A stretch of 7,997 nt of DNA, taken from the NCBI GenBank assembly GCA_023246815.1, contig JAHFHR010000035.1:1-7997 (forward strand), read 5' to 3'. Below are positions 5,315 to 7,997 of this stretch, piece after piece (the stretch's first letter is position 1; every line of letters begins with the position of its first letter). The notes beneath the pieces were generated by a model that worked only from the letters and a program-made list of their open reading frames with translations, was not told the origin of the DNA and did not search any database. The position numbers and the translations under genes were made by a program. The DNA comes from a bacterium. GTDB lineage: Bacteria > Patescibacteriota > Patescibacteriia > Buchananbacterales > UBA6539.

Positions 5315-5385
5315 ACTATAAGCTACTCGCCCGCATCGCCTACGCTCAGCGTTGGCGATGCGTCTAGCTAACAGCTTATGATAGT
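5315..5385. repeat. 71-bp palindromic element over the rnhB stop codon
   Basis: A perfect 9-bp stem CGCATCGCC/GGCGATGCG (5332-5340, 5354-5362) encloses a short inner ACGCT/AGCGT pairing. Imperfect outer arms ACTATAAGCT (5315-5324) and AGCTTATGATAGT (5373-5385, 3 extra nt) close it. The right arm contains the rnhB stop codon (5378-5376) and its last codons. There is no U-tract on either side, so it is not a typical terminator. Like 1697-1767 it is 71 bp with outer arms and an inner GC-rich hairpin, which suggests a class of small non-autonomous palindromic repeat. Confidence 0.7.
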
Positions 5386-5987
5386 AGATCACTCATTGGG
5401 CGAAAGCTACGGCGGTGAATCTCACACATCCCATGAGTATTGAGCATATGAAAGTGGTGGTCAGTGCCATACCCCTTGTGATGCTTAAACCCCCACAGGC
5501 TATACTGCTCATCAAACTGATCCATCATAGTGTCGCGAGTAACTTTGGCAATGATGGAGGCCGCAGCAATACACCGTACTTTATGATCACCATTGATAAT
5601 GGCGGTCATCGGCGTATCGCCAAAGCTTACCGCCAATGCGTCGGTAAGCACATACGACGGCGCGAGTGTTAACTTAGCTACCGCGCGTTGCATCACCAAC
5701 ACGTTGGCCGGTCCAATGCCGATTTTATCAATCACCGAAGCGCTCACCGCTGCCACTGACCACGCCAAGGCGTGTTCAATAATTTTTTCATACACTGCTT
5801 GCCGCTGCGGCTTGCGCAGTAATTTTGAATCTTTAATACCACTGATTCTTTTTTTCGGATTGAGCACTACGGCTGCGGCAACAATTGGTCCAGCCCATGC
5901 CCCACGGCCGGCTTCATCAACACCAGCAATCATCGCAAAACCTTTGCGGGACAATTTTTTTTCGAGTCGCCTATTAGGAAAAGACAT
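5376..5987 (-). CDS. rnhB: Ribonuclease HII
   Basis: Cuts the RNA strand of RNA:DNA hybrids, including single ribonucleotides left in DNA, and so starts ribonucleotide excision repair. The 203-aa protein is full length for the family. Catalytic acidic residues are Asp24 and Glu25 in AGVDEAGRG (21-29), Asp116 in YVLTDAL and Asp134 in INGDHKV. The GRG motif (27-29) and the tyrosine of KGYGT (Tyr173), which together recognise the ribonucleotide, are present. So are IKDSKLL (51-57) and IAAASIIAKVTRD (140-152). It ends HRRSFRPMSDLLS, with the last codons inside the palindrome at 5315-5385. ATG at 5987 was chosen; no Shine-Dalgarno precedes it and no convincing promoter was found in 5988-6060. It is the first gene of a minus-strand group with the methyltransferase and membrane protein, though the methyltransferase has its own promoter signal. 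Confidence 0.97.
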   Translation of the reverse strand: MSFPNRRLEKKLSRKGFAMIAGVDEAGRGAWAGPIVAAAVVLNPKKRISGIKDSKLLRKPQRQAVYEKIIEHALAWSVAAVSASVIDKIGIGPANVLVMQRAVAKLTLAPSYVLTDALAVSFGDTPMTAIINGDHKVRCIAAASIIAKVTRDTMMDQFDEQYSLWGFKHHKGYGTDHHFHMLNTHGMCEIHRRSFRPMSDLLS

Positions 5988-6133
5988 ACTAGTAATTAGA
6001 AATTTTGTTTGGGATATCTTGTGATTAAACCGTACATTATGAGATACAAATTGTGGGCAAGTAGTGTATAGCTGCGGTATAACTGCAGCGTAGCATAAAA
6101 AAATGAAAATGCCCTACTATTCTTGCTGATGTA

Positions 6134-6147
6134 AGCTAAAAATAGCT
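6134..6147. promoter_or_regulatory. Short palindrome just upstream of the -35, possible operator
   Basis: AGCTA-AAAA-TAGCT is a perfect 5-bp inverted repeat ending 2 nt before the TTGACA at 6150. Its placement fits a regulator site or upstream binding element for the 61-aa gene, but arms this short can occur by chance. Confidence 0.3.
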
Positions 6148-6149
6148 CA

Positions 6150-6179
6150 TTGACACTAACGGCGAGCGCGGATTATGCT
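6150..6179 (+). promoter_or_regulatory. Promoter of the 61-aa gene
   Basis: TTGACA (6150-6155), an 18-nt spacer and TATGCT (6174-6179). The -35 is perfect and the -10 is 4/6. The start point would be near 6186, giving a leader of about 30 nt. Confidence 0.65.
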
Positions 6180-6216
6180 TAACATCCAAACGTCTAATTC
6201 ATAATCATCGGAGGGT

Positions 6217-6402
6217 ATGATAGACAATCTCAAAACTGAGGCCACTCGTGCCATCAGGGCAGGTGAAAAACTACAGGACCACTACCGACGTATGGAAACA
6301 CAGTCGGACAACCCGCGGGTGCGGGCGGTGCTGCACGATCTGCTACTAATGGAAGAGATGAACGAAGTACTACTTCGCTCAATCAACGAACGTCTCGGAT
6401 AG
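6217..6402 (+). CDS. 61-aa charged helical protein of unknown function
   Basis: No family recognised. The protein is highly charged, with no cysteine, no signal and no membrane segment, and looks all-helical. Residues 1-27 could form one amphipathic helix and residues 33-60 (PRVRAVLHDLLLMEEMNEVL and on) a second, with a turn at SDNPR. A helical hairpin that oligomerises is plausible. It has its own promoter (6150-6179) and a terminator (6463-6488), which together support a real monocistronic gene. The purine-rich site CGGAGGG (6209-6215) ends 1 nt before the ATG, so the GGAGG core lies only 2 nt from the start, much closer than usual. No alternative start lies downstream within the first helix. 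It is divergent from rnhB and convergent with the 212-aa gene. Confidence 0.75.
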   Translation: MIDNLKTEATRAIRAGEKLQDHYRRMETQSDNPRVRAVLHDLLLMEEMNEVLLRSINERLG

Positions 6403-6462
6403 TCAGATTATCATCAACGGAGTAATTAACCTTAGCAGTAAGGAACGAGGACTTATTTTTTC

Positions 6463-6488
6463 AAAACGGCGCACGGCCGCTTTTTTTT
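6463..6488 (+). terminator. Intrinsic terminator of the 61-aa gene
   Basis: CGGC (6467-6470), loop GCACG, GCCG (6476-6479), with the preceding AAAA able to pair with the first part of an eight-T tract (6481-6488) past one bulged C. The GC core is short but the U-tract is long. It lies about 60 nt after the stop codon. Confidence 0.65.
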
Positions 6489-6510
6489 ATTATAGCAGTG
6501 TTCTTGAGTG

Positions 6511-6549
6511 AAAGAAAAACCGCCCCAACGAAGAGTGACGTCGGGGCGG
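6511..6549 (-). terminator. Intrinsic terminator of the 212-aa gene
   Basis: On the minus strand CCGCCCC (6549-6543) pairs with GGGGCGG (6526-6520), with an inner ACG/CGT pairing, and TTTTTCTTT follows. It lies 24 nt after the stop codon of the gene at 6573 and back to back with the plus-strand terminator at 6463-6488. Confidence 0.85.
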
Positions 6550-6572
6550 GACTTGAAAAAATGTGGGACAGG

Positions 6573-7211
6573 TTAGTAGTTGGCTAGCGCCAACAGCTCA
6601 TGTGATGCGATGATCACGAACTGATGGTGTTCATCACTCCCATGCTGCTGCGGCACACGAACCGTGTACCCATCAGGGAGACGGCGGGCGCTGCCAAAAA
6701 ACTGGAGACAACGTCCGGCGGCGTGCTGACCAGACTTCTTGCCATCAGGCAAGGCAAGAAGATGAGGTGAACTCGGTCGCTTTTGAAAAGTGACCCCGTT
6801 CGGCCTGGGATACCGTAAGAAGCCACGCGGTATGCCCACCTCACGAACCATCAACCAATACACCGCAAGTACGGTACCAGTAAGAATCTGGGAAGTAATA
6901 TCGTCCCAGGGGACCTGTTCGGCACTCTCAAGCTGACCATCATGCAAATCCAGATTGTGAGTTTTCCCATCCGCCAAACAGATGGTCACCGTTGCATTAG
7001 GGAAAGCACCACTCACCGATTTAAGTGTTGCTCTCTTGAGCCCTACGCTCACTAATTCACGTTGGCGAAACTCCATGGTCTCGCCTTTCGGATGAGGGAT
7101 TCGAAACGCGTCGGTTTTGATCTTATCCCAGAATTGAGGAGCAATGGGCTCCTGAGTAGCTAAGGCTACCGCTGACGATGCTGGTGCTACGGGACTGGTT
7201 TGTGGGCGCAT
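6573..7211 (-). CDS. 212-aa soluble protein of unknown function
   Basis: I do not recognise this protein. ATG at 7211 was chosen over a TTG 13 codons upstream because GGGAGG (7226-7221) lies 9 nt before it. Residues 1-25 are Pro/Ala/Ser/Thr-rich and probably disordered. A mixed helix/strand region follows, including FRQRELVSVGLKRATLKSVS and the strand pair NATVTICLADGKTHNLDLHDG. A weakly hydrophobic stretch TGTVLAVYWLMVREVG is too short and broken for a clear membrane helix. The C-terminal part is rich in His, Gln, Arg and Gly, with two LPDG turns (LALPDGKKSGQHAAGR and RRLPDGYTVRVPQQHG) and a hydrophobic end FVIIASHELLALANY. There is a single cysteine. The gene is monocistronic, with a promoter-like site at 7296-7268 and a strong terminator at 6549-6511. 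The doubled LPDG pattern could mean two related beta subdomains; this is only a suggestion. Confidence 0.85.
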   Translation of the reverse strand: MRPQTSPVAPASSAVALATQEPIAPQFWDKIKTDAFRIPHPKGETMEFRQRELVSVGLKRATLKSVSGAFPNATVTICLADGKTHNLDLHDGQLESAEQVPWDDITSQILTGTVLAVYWLMVREVGIPRGFLRYPRPNGVTFQKRPSSPHLLALPDGKKSGQHAAGRCLQFFGSARRLPDGYTVRVPQQHGSDEHHQFVIIASHELLALANY

Positions 7212-7220
7212 GGCTGGGTT

Positions 7221-7226
7221 CCTCCC
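7221..7226 (-). promoter_or_regulatory. Shine-Dalgarno that sets the 212-aa start
   Basis: GGGAGG on the minus strand, 9 nt before ATG at 7211. The upstream TTG at 7250 has no comparable site, so the shorter protein is preferred. Confidence 0.8.
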
Positions 7227-7267
7227 TAGGTTGTTGCTGCCCCCATTCAAAGTACTACGTTGCGTCT

Positions 7268-7296
7268 AGGGTAAAACGTTCTTGTCTAATTGTCAA
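7268..7296 (-). promoter_or_regulatory. Promoter candidate of the 212-aa gene
   Basis: A perfect TTGACA (7296-7291) begins just after the trxB terminator. At the ideal 17-nt spacing the -10 is TACCCT (7273-7268), only 3/6 matches, so basal activity may be low or need an activator. The start point would be near 7261, about 50 nt before the ATG. Confidence 0.5.
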
Positions 7297-7297
7297 C

Positions 7298-7327
7298 AAA
7301 ACCCCTATTTTAAAAAATAGGGGTTTT
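7298..7327 (-). terminator. trxB terminator, symmetrical in both directions
   Basis: AAAACCCCTATTTT (7298-7311) and AAAATAGGGGTTTT (7314-7327) are perfect complements. On the minus strand the stem ends in TTTTG; on the plus strand it also ends in TTTTG, so it could act both ways. It starts 25 nt beyond the trxB stop codon and insulates the next gene. Confidence 0.85.
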
Positions 7328-7352
7328 GAAGATATTTCTTACTATTTCTTAG

Positions 7353-7997
7353 TTAATATCTGCCTTCAGCTTTGAGATGTTCAAGATAGCGCTCTGCGGC
7401 GATGGCCGCGGCGGCACCTGACCCAGCGGAAGTAACGGCCTGTCGAAAAAAATTATCCTGAACGTCACCGGCTGCGTACACGCCCACCAGATTAGTCTGC
7501 TGTTTTTTGTCAGTAATGATGTAATTCAGCTGATCAAGGGTAGTACTATCTTTGAAAAGCGCGGTGTTGGGCAAATGTCCGATTGCTAGAAAAAACCCAT
7601 TAGTGGTGAGTTCACGTTGCGCTCCAGTTTTTAAATTTTTTAACTTGACACCAGTGACAACCTTGCCGTCACCAAGCACTTCCAGTGCTTCGCTGTCCCA
7701 GATAACCGTAATTTTGTCACTAAGCTTAAGCACACGATCTTGCATAATCTTACTGGCGTTAAAGGTATCGCGTCGATGTATAATCGTAACGTGGTCCGCA
7801 AATTTATAGAGTGCTAGCGCCTCTTCCATGGCTGAGTCACCGCCGCCAACCACTACCGTTTTTTTGCCACGATAAAAGGCCGCGTCGCATACCGCGCAGG
7901 TTGAAACACCCTTACCAAAATAAGTGTCTTCGCCGGGAATATTGAGACGACGCGCAGACGCACCTGTACAAATGATGACCGTACGAGCGAGGTAGGT
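7353..7997 (-). CDS. trxB: Thioredoxin reductase (NADPH, FAD), N-terminal part beyond window edge
   Basis: Flavoenzyme that passes electrons from NADPH to thioredoxin. The C-terminal 214 residues are present; the family is about 310-320 aa, so the N-terminal FAD-binding part (about 100 residues) lies outside. Features in order: VIICTGASARRLNIPGED, the redox-active CxxC in STCAVCDAAFY, the NADPH-binding VVVGGGDSAMEEA followed by HRRDTFNAS, the strand FFLAIGHLPNT, and the C-terminal FAD-binding VGVYAAGDVQD with RQAVTSAGSGAAAA. The HRR pair that reads the NADPH 2'-phosphate is kept, but the arginine usually found four positions after it (as in HRRDGFR of E. coli) is Asn here. The gene ends with TAA at 7355-7353 and a strong terminator. 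Low-Mr type reductase; certain apart from fine specificity. Confidence 0.97.
   Translation of the reverse strand, partial: TYLARTVIICTGASARRLNIPGEDTYFGKGVSTCAVCDAAFYRGKKTVVVGGGDSAMEEALALYKFADHVTIIHRRDTFNASKIMQDRVLKLSDKITVIWDSEALEVLGDGKVVTGVKLKNLKTGAQRELTTNGFFLAIGHLPNTALFKDSTTLDQLNYIITDKKQQTNLVGVYAAGDVQDNFFRQAVTSAGSGAAAAIAAERYLEHLKAEGRY

Noticed and set aside
5593..6024. 143-codon plus-strand frame opposite rnhB
   Set aside because: Antisense to RNase HII, whose catalytic motifs are intact; no Shine-Dalgarno or promoter for the plus frame.
7212..7250. Longer TTG-initiated form of the 212-aa protein
   Set aside because: The TTG has no ribosome site, and GGGAGG lies inside the extra segment at the right distance from the ATG at 7211.

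Overview
The window looks like chromosomal DNA of a bacterium with small, compact genes, most likely a Candidate Phyla Radiation (Patescibacteria/Parcubacteria-type) genome. This rests on gene content, on a NusA with a charged N-terminal insertion and a poly-lysine tail, on weak Shine-Dalgarno sites in front of most housekeeping genes, and on many short palindromes between genes. The taxonomic call is inference. UGA is not read as an amino acid in any gene here, so the code looks like table 11. No phage, plasmid, CRISPR, rRNA or tRNA signal was seen.

Layout from left to right. (1) 1-1656, minus: a membrane pyrophosphatase (hppA), cut by the left edge. Its motifs point to the K+-dependent, probably Na+-pumping class. 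(2) 1697-1767: a 71-bp nested palindrome. (3) 1774-3171, minus: nusA. (4) 3202-3305: the nusA promoter and leader. A consensus sigma70 promoter is followed within about 20-50 nt by an intrinsic terminator, and a 20-codon leader ORF runs straight through that terminator. This looks like an attenuator in front of the gene for a termination factor. (5) 3331-3430: a gene-free stretch ending in a strong plus-strand terminator with no visible plus-strand gene, a possible small RNA. (6) 3450-3812, minus: yraN (UPF0102). It is divergent from (7) 3883-4194, plus: a Cys-rich small protein with its own promoter, Shine-Dalgarno and terminator. (8) 4312-5987, minus: rnhB, a 71-bp palindrome, a SAM methyltransferase with its own extended -10 promoter, and a three-helix membrane protein, closed by a minus-strand terminator. 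(9) 6217-6402, plus: a 61-aa helical orphan with its own promoter and terminator. (10) 6573-7211, minus: a 212-aa orphan with promoter, strong Shine-Dalgarno and terminator. (11) 7353-7997, minus: the C-terminal two thirds of a thioredoxin reductase (trxB), cut by the right edge.

The named genes are housekeeping: ion pumping from pyrophosphate, transcription elongation/termination, RNA:DNA hybrid repair, DNA processing and thiol redox. There is no obvious multi-gene accessory system. The most interesting items are the nusA leader, the orphan plus-strand terminator, and the contrast between three orphan genes with textbook expression signals and housekeeping genes with almost none.
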